64,000 nt of DNA from Megalopta genalis. Lineage: Eukaryota > Arthropoda > Insecta > Hymenoptera > Halictidae. The position numbers and the translations under genes are program-made. Positions 23,266 through 35,330 of this stretch are shown here, in pieces (within the stretch, counting starts at the first letter, position 1; every line of letters begins with the position of its first letter). The stretch covers positions 186,001 through 250,000 of the forward strand of contig NW_027476390.1 in NCBI RefSeq assembly GCF_051020955.1, read 5' to 3'. The notes under the pieces were generated by a model that was given only the letters and a program-made list of their open reading frames with translations, was not told where the DNA came from and ran no database searches.

Positions 23266-25817
23266 GAAGCTAAATCATTCGCTTCGCATGGATTTGAAGC
23301 TAAGCCATCAACTTCGCGTTGACTTGATGCTAAATCATGTGTTTCGCATGGATTTGAAGCTAACTCGTTTGTTTCGCATGCTGTTGAAGCTAAATCATGT
23401 ATATCACAAGTATATGAAGCTAACCCATTTGTTTCGCATGGTTTCGAAGATAAGCCTTCTACTTCGCATTGATTTTAATCTAAATCATGTGTTTCGCATG
23501 GATTTGAAGCTAACTCGTTTGTTTCGCATGCAGTTGAAGCTGAATCATGAATATCACAAGTATTTGAAGCTAATCTATTCGTTTGGCATGGATTCGAAGA
23601 TAACCTTTCTTCTTCGCATTGATTTGAAGCTAAATCATGTGTTTCGCATGGATTTGAAGCTAACTCGTTTGTTTCGCATGCTGTTGAAGCTAAATCATGT
23701 ATATCACAAGTATTTGAAGCTAAACCATTTGATTCCCATGGATTTGAAGCTAAGCTTTCTACTTAGCATTGATTTGAAGATAAATCATGTTTTTCGCTTG
23801 GACTTGAAGTTAACTCGTTTGCTTCACCTGCTGTTGAAGCTAAATCATGTATATCACAAGTATTTGAAGCTATATCATTTGTTTCGCATGGATTCGAAAA
23901 TAACCCTTCTAATTCGCATTCATTGGAACCTAAATCATGTGTTTCGCATGGATTTGAAGCTAACTCGTTTGTTTCGCATGCTGTTGAAGCTAAATCATGT
24001 ATATCACAAGTATTTGAAGTTAAACAATTTGTTTCGCATGGTTTCGAAGATAATCCATATACTTCGCATCGATTTGAAGCTAAATCATGTGTTTCGCATG
24101 GGTTTGAAGCTAACTCGTTTGTTTCGCCTGCATTTGAAGCTATATCACTTAAATTCACAAATATGTGAAGCTAAATCATTCGCTTCGCATGGATTTGAAG
24201 CTAAGCCATCAACTTCGCGTTGACTTGATGCTAAATCATGTGTTTCGCATGGATTTGAAGCTAACTCGTTTGTTTCGCATGCTGTTGAAGCTAATCATGT
24301 ATATCACAAGTATTTGAAGTTAAACAATTTCTTTCGCATGGTTTCGAAGGTAATCCATATACTTCGCATTGATTTGAAGCTAAATCATGTGTTTCGCATG
24401 GGTTTGAAGCTAACTCGTTTGTTTCGCCTGCATTTGAAGCTATATCACTTATATTCACAAGTATGTGAAGCTAAATCATTCGCTTCGCATGGATTTGAAG
24501 CTAAGCCATCAACTTCGCGTTGACTTGATGCTAAATCATGTGTTTCGCATGGATTTGAAGCTAACTCGTTTGTTTCGCATGCAGTTGAAACTGAATCATG
24601 AATATCACAAGTATTTGAAGCTAATCTATTCGTTTCGCATGGATTCGAAGATAACCCTTCTTCTTCGCATTGATTTGAAGCTAAATCATGTGTTTCGCAT
24701 GGATTTGAAGCTAACTCGTTTGTTTCGCATGCTGTTGAAGCTAAATCATGTATATCACAAGTATATGAAGCTAATCCATTTGTTTCGCATGGTTTCGAAG
24801 ATAAGCCTTCTACTTCGCATTGATTTTAATCTAAATCATGTGTTTCGCATGGATTTGAAGCTAACTCGTTTGTTTCGCATGCAGTTGAAGCTGAATCATG
24901 AATATCACAAGTATTTGAAGCTAATCTATTCGTTTCGCATGGATTCGAAGATAACCTTTCTTCTTCGCATTGATTTGAAGCTAAATCATGTGTTTCGCAT
25001 GGATTTGAAGCTAACTCGTTTGTTTCGCATGCTGTTGAAGCTAAATCATGTATATCACAAGTATTTGAAGCTAAACCATTTGATTCCCATGGATTTGAAG
25101 CTAAGCTTTCTACTTAGCATTGATTTGAAGATAAATCATGTTTTTCGCTTGGACTTGAAGTTAACTCGTTTGCTTCACCTGCTGTTGAAGCTAAATCATG
25201 TATATCACAAGTATTTGAAGCTATATCATTTGTTTCGCATGGATTCGAAAATAACCCTTCTAATTCGCATTCATTGGAACCTAAATCATGTGTTTCGCAT
25301 GGATTTGAAGCTAACTCGTTTGTTTCGCATGCTGTTGAAGCTAAATCATGTATATCACAAGTATTTGAAGTTAAACAATTTGTTTCGCATGGTTTCGAAG
25401 ATAATCCATATACTTCGCATCGATTTGAAGCTAAATCATGTGTTTCGCATGGGTTTGAAGCTAACTCGTTTGTTTCGCATTCTGTTGAAGCTAAATCAAG
25501 TGTATCACAAGTATTTGAAGCCAATCCATTTGCTTCGCATGGATTCGAAGATCAGCCTTCTACTTCGCATTGATTAGATGATAAATCATATGTTTCGCAT
25601 GGATTTGAAGCTAACTCGTTTGCTTCGCATGCTATTGAAGCTAAATCAAGTGTATCAAAAGTATTTGAAGCTAAACCATTTGTTTCGCATGGATTCGAAG
25701 ATTAGCCTTCTACTTCGCATTGATTAGATGCTAAATCATGTGTTTAGCATGGGTTTGAAGCTAACTCGTTTGTTTCGCCTGCATTTGAAGCTATATCACT
25801 TATATTCACAAGTATGT
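23266..25817. repeat. Blocks of 6, 2 and 9 pentamers
   Basis: Blocks end at 24166, 24466 and 25817. The region pairs with 35331-38032. The offset is 12,065 bp at the start and 12,215 bp from about 24 kb, so one whole pentamer is present in the second copy and absent here. The 2-pentamer block is 300 bp instead of 301 because one A is missing near 24,293 (GAAGCTAATCATG). Confidence 0.86.
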
Positions 25818-28067
25818 GAAGCTAAATCATTCGTTTCGCATGGATTTGAAGCAAAGCCATCAACTTCGCGTTGACTTGATACTAAATCATGTTTTTCGTT
25901 TGGACTTGAAGCTAACTCGTTTGTTTAGCATGTTGTTGAAGCTAAATCATGTATATCACAAGTATTTGAAGCTATATCATATGTTTCGCATGGATTCGAA
26001 GATAACCCTTCTAATTCGCATTGATTTGAAGCTAAATCTTGTGTTTCGCATGGATTTGAAGCTAACTCGTTTGTTTCGCATGCTGTTGAAGCTAAGTCAT
26101 GTATATCACAAGTATTTGAAGCTAAACCATTTGATTCGCATGGATTCGAAGATAAGCCTCCTACATCGCATTGATTTGAAGCTAAATCATGTGTTCGCAT
26201 GGATTTGAAGCTAACTCGTTTCTTTCGCATGCTGTTGAAGCTAAATCATGTATATCACAAGTATTTGAAGCTATTTCATATGTCTCGCATGGATTCGAAG
26301 ATAACACTTCTAATTCGCATTGATTTGAAGCTAAATCATTCGTTACGCATGGATTTGAAGCTAAGCCATAAACTTCGCGTTGAATTGATGCTAAATCATG
26401 TTTTTCGTTTGGACTTGAAGCTAACTCCTTTATTTCGCATGCTGTTGAAGCTAAATCAAGTGTATCACAAGTATTTGAATCCAAATCATGTGTTTCACAT
26501 GGATTTGAAGGTAAATTTTTTTGTTTCGCATGCAGTTGAAGCTGAATCATGTATATCACAAGCATTTGAAGCTAAACTATTCGTTTCGCATGGATTCGAA
26601 GATAAGCCTTCCACTTCGCATTGATTTCAAGCTAAATCATGTGTTCCGCATGGATTTGAATCGAACTCGTTTGTTTCGCTTGCTGTTGAAGCTAAATCAT
26701 GTATATCACAAGTATTTGAAGTTAAATCATTCGCTTCGCATGGATTTGAAGCTAAGCCATCAACTTCGCGTTGACTTGATGCTAAATCATGTGTTTCGCA
26801 TGGATTTGAAGCTAACTCGTTTGTTTCGCATGCTGTTGAAGCTGAATCATGTATATCACAAGTATTTGTAGCTATATCATATGTTTCGCATGGATTCGAA
26901 GATAACCCTTCTAATTCGCATTGATTTGAAGCTAAATCATGTGTTTCGCATGGATTTGAAGCTAACTCGTTTGTTTCGCATGCAGTTGAAGCTGAATCAT
27001 GAATATCACAGGTATTTGAAGCTAATCTATTCGTTTCGCATGGATTCGAAGATAACCCTTCTTCTTCGCATTGATTTGAAGCTAAATCATGTGTTTCGCA
27101 TGGGTTTGAAGCTAACTCGTTTATTTCGCATGCTGTTGAAGCTAAATCATGTATATCACAAGTATATGAAACTAATCCATTTGTTTCGCATGGTTTCGAA
27201 GATAATCCATATACTTCGCATTGATTTGAAGCTAAATCATGTGTTTCGCATGGGTTTGAAGCTAACTCGTTTGTTTCGCATGCAGTTGAAACTGAATCAT
27301 GAATATCACAAGCATTTGAAGCTAATCTATTCGTTTCGCATGGATTCGAAGATAACCCTTCTTCTTCGCATTGATTTGAAGCTAAATCATATGTTTCGCA
27401 TGGATTTGAAGCTAACTCGTTTGTTTCGCATGCTGTTGAAGCTAAATCATGTATATCACAAGTATATGAAGCTAATCCATTTGTTTTCGCATGGTTTCGA
27501 AGATAAGCCTTCTACTTCGCATTGATTTTAATCTAAATCATGTGTTTCGCATGGATTTGAAGCTAACTCGTTTGCTTCGCATGCAGTTGAAGCTGAATCA
27601 TGAATATCACAAGTATTTGAAGCTAATCTATTCGTTTCGCATGGATTCGAAGATAACCTTTCTTCTTCGCATTGATTTGAAGCTAAATCATGTGTTTCGC
27701 ATGGATTTGAAGCTAACTCGTTGTTTCGCATGCTGTTGAAGCTAAATCATGTATATCACAAGTATGTGAAGCTAATCCATTTGTTTCGCATGGTTTCGAA
27801 GATAAGCCTTCTACTTCGCATTGATTTGCAGATAAATCATGTGTTTCGCATGGATTTGAATCTAACTCGTTTGTTTCGCATGCTGTTGAAGCTAAATCAT
27901 GTATATCACAAGTATTTGAAGTTAAACAATTGTTTCGCATGGTTTCGAAGATAATCCATATACTTCGCATTGATTTGAAGCTAAATCATGTGTTTCGCAT
28001 GGGTTTGAAGCTAACTCGTTTGTTTCGCCTGCATTTGAAGCTATATCACTTATATTCACAAGTATGT
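25818..28067. repeat. 15-pentamer block
   Basis: From 25.82 to about 26.95 kb it matches 38.03-39.17 kb (offset 12,215). From about 26.88 kb it matches the 5.80-kb and 41.50-kb segments. Three private small indels lie at its right end: a gained T near 27,484, a lost T near 27,721 and a lost T near 27,930. Net length is exactly 15 x 150 bp. Confidence 0.85.
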
Positions 28068-29269
28068 GAAGCTAAATCATTCGCTGCGCATGGATTTGAA
28101 GCTAAGCCATCAACTTCGCGTTGACTTGATGCTAAATCATGTGTTTCGCATGGATTTGAAGCTAACTCGTTTGTTTCGCATGCAGTTGAAACTGAATCAT
28201 GAATATCACAAGCATTTGAAGCTAATCTATTCGTTTCGCATGGATTCGAAGATAACCCTTCTTCTTCGCATTGATTTGAAGCTAAATCATGTGATTCGCA
28301 TGGATTTGAAGCTAACTCGTTTGTTTCGCATGCTGTTGAAGCTAAATCATGTATATCACAAGTATTTGAAGCTAATCCATTTGTTTCGCATGGTTTCGAA
28401 GATAAGCCTTCTACTTCGCATTGATTTTAATCTAAATCATGTGTTTCGCATGGATTTGAAGCTAACTCGTTTGTTTCGCATGCAGTTGAAGCTGAATCAT
28501 GAATATCACAAGTATTTGAAGCTAATCTATTCGTTTCGCATGGATTCGAAGATAACCCTTCTTCTTCGCATTGATTTGAAGCTAAATCATGTGTTTCGCA
28601 TGGATTTGAAGCTAACTCGTTTGTTTCGCATGCTGTTGAAGCTAAATCATGTATATCACAAGTATGTGAAGCTAATCCATTTGTTTCGCATGGTTTCGAA
28701 GATAAGCCTTCTACTTCGCATTGATTTGCAGATAAATCATGTGTTTCGCATGGATTTGAATCTAACTCGTTTGTTTCGCATGCTGTTGGAACTAAATCAT
28801 GTATATCACAAGTATTTGAAGCTATATCATTTGTTTCGCATGGATTCGAAGATAAGCCTCCTACTTCGCATTGATTTGAAGCTAAATCATGTGTTTCGCA
28901 TGGATTTGAATCTAACTCGTTTGTTTCGCATGCTGTTGAAGTTAAATCATGTATATCACATGTATTTGAAGCTATATCATTTGTTTCGCATGGATTCGAA
29001 AATAACCCTTCTAATTCGCATTCATTGGAACCTAAATCATGTGTTTCGCATGGATTTGAAGCTAACTCGTTTGTTTCGCATGCTGTTGAAGCTAAATCAT
29101 GTATATCACAAGTATTTGAAGTTAAACAATTTGTTTCGCATGGTTTCGAAGATAATCCATATACTTCGCATCGATTTGAAGCTAAATCATGTGTTTCGCA
29201 TGGGTTTGACGCTAACTCGTTTGTTTTCGCCTGCATTTGAAGCTATATCACTTAAATTCACAAGTATGT
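28068..29269. repeat. 8-pentamer block, third copy
   Basis: The block copies 11642-12842 at 16,426 bp offset. It has one private gained T (TTTGTTTTCGCCTGC near 29,225), making it 1,202 bp instead of 1,201. Otherwise it keeps the same variant order as the 11.6-kb copy. Confidence 0.87.
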
Positions 29270-30978
29270 GAAGCAAAATCATTCGCTTCGCATGTATTTG
29301 AAGCTAAGCCATCAACTTCGCGTTGACTTGATGCTAAATCATGTGTTTCGCATGGATTTGAAGCTAACTCGTTTGTTTCGCATGCTGTTGAAGCTAAATC
29401 ATGTATATCACAAGTATATGAAGCTAATCCATTTGTTTCGCATGGTTTCGAAGATAAGCCTTCTACTTCGCATTGATTTGCAGATAAATCATGTGTTTCG
29501 CATGGATTTGAATCTAACTCGTTTGTTTCGCATGCTGTTGGAACTAAATCATGTATGTCACATGTATTTGAAGCTAAACCATTTGATTCCCATGGATTTG
29601 AAGCTAAGCTTTCTACTTAGCATCGATTTGAAGATAAATCATGTTTTCGCTTGGACTTGAAGTTAACTCGTTTGCTTCGCATGCTGTTGAAGCTAAATCA
29701 TGTATATCACAAGTATTTGAAGCTATATCATATGTTTTTCGCATGGATTCGAAGATAAGCCTCCTACTTCGCATTGATTTGAAGATAAATCATGTGTTTC
29801 GCATGGATTTGAATCTATCTCGTTTGTTTCGCATGCTGTTGGAACTAAATCATGTATATCACAAGTATTTGAAGCTATATCATTTGTTTCGCATTTATTC
29901 GAAGATAAGCCTTCTACTTCGCATTGATTTTAATCTAAATCATGTGTTTTGCATGGATTTGAAGCTAACTCGTTTGTTTCGCATGCAGTTGAAGCTGAAT
30001 CATGTATATCACAAGTATTTGAAGCTAAACCATTTGATTCCCATGGATTTGAAGCTAAGCTTTCTACTTAGCATTGATTTGAAGATAAATCATGTTTTTC
30101 GCTTGGACTTGAAGTTAACTCGTTTGCTTCGCATGCTGTTGAAGCTAAATCATGTATATCACAAGTATTTGAAGCTATATCATATGTTTCGCATGGATTC
30201 GAAGATAAGCCTCCTACTTCGCATTGATTTGAAGATAAATCATGTGTTTCGCATGGATTTGAATCTAACTCGTTTGTTTCGCATGCTGTTGGAACTAAAT
30301 CATGTATATCACAAGTATTTGAAGCTAACTCGTTTGTTTCGCATGCAGTTGAAGCTGAATCATGTATATCACAAGTATTTGAAGCTAAACCATTTGAATC
30401 CCATGGATTGAAGCTAAGCTTTCTACTTAGCATTGATTTGAAGATAAATCATGTTTTTCGCTTGGACTTGAAGTTAACTCGTTTATTTCGCATGCTGTTG
30501 AAGCTCAATCATGTATACCACAAGTATATGAAGCTAATCCAATTGTTCGCATGGATTCGAAGATAAGCCTTCTACTTCGCATTGATTTGAAGCTAAATCA
30601 TGTGTTTCGCATGGATTTGAATCTAACTCGTTTGTTTCGCATGCTGTTGAAGTTAAATCATGTATATCACATGTATTTGAAGCTATATCATTTGTTTCGC
30701 ATGGATTCGAAGATAACCCTTCTAATTCGCATTCATTAGAACCTAATCATGTGTTTTGCATGGATTTGAAGCTAACTCGTTTGTTTTGCATGCTGTTGAA
30801 GCTAAATCATGTATATCACAAGTATTTGAAGTTAAACAATTTGTTTCGCATGGTTTCGAAGATAATCCATATACTTCGCATTGATTTGAAGCTAAATCAT
30901 GTGTTTCGCATGGGTTTGAAGCTAACTCGTTTGTTTCGCCTTCATTTGAAGCTATATCACTTATATTCACAAGTATGT
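29270..30978. repeat. 11.4-pentamer block with BC phase slip, copy 3
   Basis: The block is 1,709 bp. The doubled B-C pair is at 30321-30380. It shares the two-base gain near 29,730 with copy 2 and the AATTGTTCGC loss near 30,544 with both other copies. It alone has lost bases near 29,643 (ATGTTTTCGC), 30,409 (GGATTGAAGC) and 30,746 (ACCTAATCATG). Confidence 0.87.
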
Positions 30979-32773
30979 GAAGCTAAATCATTCGTTTCGC
31001 ATGGATTTGAAGCTAAGCCATCAACTTCGCGTTGACTTGATGCTAAATCATGTGTTTCGCATGGATTTGAAGCTAACTCGTTTGTTTCGCATGCTGTTGA
31101 AGCTGAATCATGTATATCACAAGTATTTGTAGCTATATCATATGTTTCGCATGGATTCGAAGATAACCCTTCTAATTCGCATTGATTTGAAGCTAAATCA
31201 TGTGTTTCGCATGGATTTGAAGCTAACTCGTTTGTTTCCCATGCAGTTGAAGCTGAATCATGAATATCACAGGTATTTGAAGCTAATCTATTCGTTTCGC
31301 ATGGATTCGAAGATAACCCTTCTTCTTCGCATTGATTTGAAGCTAAATCATGTGTTTCGCATGGGTTTGAAGCTAACTCGTTTATTTCGCATGCTGTTGA
31401 AGCTAAATCATGTATATCACAAGTATATGAAGCTAATCCATTTGTTTCGCATGGTTTCGAAGATAATCCATATACTTCGCATGATTGAAGCTAAATCATG
31501 TGTTTCGCATGGGTTTGAAGCTAACTCGTTTGTTTCGCATGCAGTTGAAACTGAATCATGAATATCACAAGCATTGAAGCTAATCTATTCGTTTCGCATG
31601 GATTCGAAGATAACCCTTCTTCTTCGCATTGATTTGAAGCTAAATCATATGTTTCGCATGGATTTGAAGCTAACTCGTTTGTTTCGCATGCTGTTGAAGC
31701 TAAATCATGTATATCACAAGTATATGAAGCTAATCCATTTGTTTCGCATGGTTTCGAAGATAAGCCTTCTACTTCGCATTGATTTTAATCTAAATCATGT
31801 GTTTCGCATGGATTTGAAGCTAACTCGTTTGCTTCGCATGCAGTTGAAGCTGAATCATGAATATCACAAGTATTTGAAGCTAATCTATTCGTTTCGCATG
31901 GATTCGAAGATAACCTTTCTTCTTCGCATTGATTTGAAGCTAAATCATGTGTTTCGCATGGATTTGAAGCTAACTCGTTTGTTTCGCATGCTGTTGAAGC
32001 TAAATCATGTATATCACAAGTATGTGAAGCTAATCCATTTGTTTCGCATGGTTTCGAAGATAAGCCTTCTACTTCGCATTGATTTGCAGATAAATCATGT
32101 GTTTCGCATGGATTTGAATCTAACTCGTTTGTTTCGCATGCTGTTGAAGCTGAATCATGTATATCACAAGTATTTGAAGCTAAACCATTGGATTCCCATG
32201 GATTTGAAGCTAAGCTTTCTACTTAGCATTGATTGAAGATAAATCATGTTTTTCGCTTGGACTTGAAGTTAACTCGTTTGCTTCGCATGCTGTTGAAGCT
32301 AAATCATGTATATCACAAGTATTTGAAGCTATATCATATGTTCGCATGGATTCGAAGATAAGCCTCCTACTTCGCATTGATTTGAAGCTAAATCATGTGT
32401 TTCGCATGGATTTGAATCTAACTCGTTTGTTTCGGATGCTGTTGAAGTTAAATCATGTATATCACATGTATTTGAAGCTATATCATTTGTTTCGCATGGA
32501 TTCGAAAATAACCCTTCTAATTCGCATTCATTGGAACCTAAATCATGTGTTTCGCATGGATTTGAAGCTAACTCGTTTGTTTCGCATGCTGTTGAAGCTA
32601 AATCATGTATATCACAAGTATTTGAAGTTAAACAATTGTTTCGCATGGTTTCGAAGATAATCCATATACTTCGCATCGATTTGAAGCTAAATCATGTGTT
32701 TCGCATGGGTTTGAAGCTAACTCGTTTGTTTCGCCTGCATTTGAAGCTATATCACTTAAATTCACAAATATGT
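30979..32773. repeat. 12-pentamer block rich in private indels
   Basis: The block is 1,795 bp, against 1,801 expected. The shortage of six is explained by a two-base loss near 31,483 and single losses near 31,574, 32,233, 32,341 and 32,635. The matching block 41335-43135, with none of these losses, is 1,801 bp. Content follows the 5.80-kb segment at first, then the 14.79-kb segment. Confidence 0.87.
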
Positions 32774-33826
32774 GAAGCTAAATCATTCGCTTCGCATGGA
32801 TTTGAAGCTAAGCCATCAACTTCGCGTTGACTTGATGCTAAATCATGTGTTTCGCATGGATTTGAAGCTAACTCGTTTGTTTCGCATGCTGTTGAAGCTA
32901 AATCATGTATATCACAAGTATTTGAAGTTAAACAATTTCTTTCGCATGGTTTCGAAGGTAATCCATATACTTCGCATTGATTTGAAGCTAAATCATGTGT
33001 TTCGCATGGGTTTGAAGCTAACTCGTTTGTTTCGCCTGCATTTGAAGCTATATCACTTAAATTCACAAATATGTGAAGCTAAATCATTCGCTTCGCATGT
33101 ATTTGAAGCTAAGCCTTCTACTTCGCATTGATTTGAAGCTAAATCATGTGTTTCGCATGGATTTGAATCTAACTCGTTTGTTTCGCATGCTGTTGAAGTT
33201 AAATCATGTATATCACATGTATTTGAAGCTATATCATTTGTTTCGCATGGATTCGAAGATAACCCTTCTAATTCGCATTCATTGGAACCTAAATCATGTG
33301 TTTCGCATGGATTTGAAGCTAACTCGTTTGTTTCGCATGCTGTTGAAGCTAGATCATGTATATCACAAGTATTTGAAGTTAAACAATTTGTTTCGCATGG
33401 TTTCGAAGATAATCCATATACATCGCATTGATTTGAAGCTAAATCATGTCTTTCGCATGGGTTTGAAGCTAACTCGTTTGTTTCGCCTGCATTTGAAGCT
33501 ATATCACTTATATTCACAAGTATGTGAAGCTAAATCATTCGCTTCGCATGGATTTGAAGCTAAGCCATCAACTTCGCGTTGACTTGATGCTAAATCATGT
33601 GTTTCGCATGGATTTGAAGCTAACTCGTTTGTTTCGCATGCTGTTGAAGCTAAATCATGTATATCACAAGTATTTGAAGTTAAACAATTTGTTTCGCATG
33701 GTTTCGAAGATAATCCATATACTTCGCATTGATTTGAAGCTAAATCATGTGTTTCGCATGGGTTTGAAGCTAACTCGTTTGTTTCGCCTGCATTTGAAGC
33801 TATATCACTTATATTCACAAGTATGT
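32774..33826. repeat. Blocks of 2, 3 and 2 pentamers
   Basis: Spacings are 301, 451 and 301 bp, as in 15606-16658 (offset 17,168), including the chimeric marker neighbour at 33074. The 5-pentamer block that completes the 1,804-bp superblock elsewhere is missing here. Confidence 0.87.
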
Positions 33827-35330
33827 GAAGCTAAATCATTCGCTGCGCATGGATTTGAAGCTAAGCATCAACTTCGCGTTGACTTGATGCTAAATCATGT
33901 GTTTCGCATGGATTTGAAGCTAACTCGTTTGTTTCGCATGCAGTTGAAACTGAATCATGAATATCACAAGCATTTGAAGCTAATCTATTCGTTTCGCATG
34001 GATTCGAAGATAAGCCTTCTACTTCGCATTGATTTTAATCTAAATCATGTGTTTCGCATGGATTTGAAGCTAACTCGTTTGCTTCGCATGCAGTTGAAGC
34101 TGAATCATGAATATCACAAGTATTTGAAGCTAATCTATTCGTTTCGCATGGATTCGAAGATAACCTTTCTTCTTCGCATTGATTTGAAGCTAAATCATGT
34201 GTTTCGCATGGATTTGAAGCTAACTCGTTTGTTTCGCATGCTGTTGAAGCTAAATCATGTATATCACATGTATTTGAAGCTATATCATTTGTTTCGCATG
34301 GATTCGAAGATAACCCTTCTAATTCGCATTCATTGGAACCTAAATCATGTGTTTCGCATGGATTTGAAGCTAACTCGTTTGTTTCGCATGCTGTTGAAGC
34401 TGAATCATGTATATCACAAGTATTTGTAGCTATATCATATGTTTCGCATGGATTCGAAGATAACCCTTCTAATTCGCATTGATTTGAAGCTAAATCATGT
34501 GTTTCGCATGGATTTGACGCTAACTCGTTTGTTTCGCATGCAGTTGAAGCTGAATCATGAATATCACAGGTATTTGAAGCTAATCTATTCGTTTCGCATG
34601 GATTCGAAGATAACCCTTCTTCTTCGCATTGATTTGAAGCTAAATCATGTGTTTCGCATGGGTTTGAAGCTAACTCGTTTATTTCGCATGCTGTTGAAGC
34701 TAAATCATGTATATCACAAGTATATGAAGCTAATCCATTTGTTTCGCATGGTTTCGAAGATAAGCCTGCCTTCTACTTCGCATTCATTAGAACCTAAATC
34801 ATGTGTTTTGCATGGATTTGAAGCTAACTCGTTTGCTTCGCATGCTGTTGAAGCTAAATCATGTATATCACAAGTATTTGAAGCTATATCATATGTTTCG
34901 CATGGATTCGAAGATAAGCCTCCTACTTCGCATTGATTTGAAGCTAAATCATGTGTTTCGCATGGATTTGAATCTAACTCGTTTGTTTCGGATGCTGTTG
35001 AAGTTAAATCATGTATATCACATGTATTTGAAGCTATATCATTTGTTTCGCATGGATTCGAAAATAACCCTTCTAATTCGCATTCATTGGAACCTAAATC
35101 ATGTGTTTCGCATGGATTTGAAGCTAACTCGTTTGTTTCGCATGCTGTTGAAGCTAAATCATGTATATCACAAGTATTTGAAGTTAAACAATTTGTTTCG
35201 CATGGTTTCGAAGATAATCCATATACTTCGCATCGATTTGAAGCTAAATCATGTGTTTCGCATGGGTTTGAAGCTAACTCGTTTGTTTCGCCTGCATTTG
35301 AAGCTATATCACTTAAATTCACAAATATGT
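33827..35330. repeat. 10-pentamer block with a 4-bp insertion
   Basis: The block is 1,504 bp. One base is missing near 33,865 (CTAAGCATCAAC), and four extra bases occur near 34,768 (AAGCCTGCCTTCTACTTC), where GCCT appears doubled. From about 34.39 kb it follows 22.33-23.27 kb. The insertion changes the offset to that copy from 12,061 to 12,065 bp. Confidence 0.86.
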
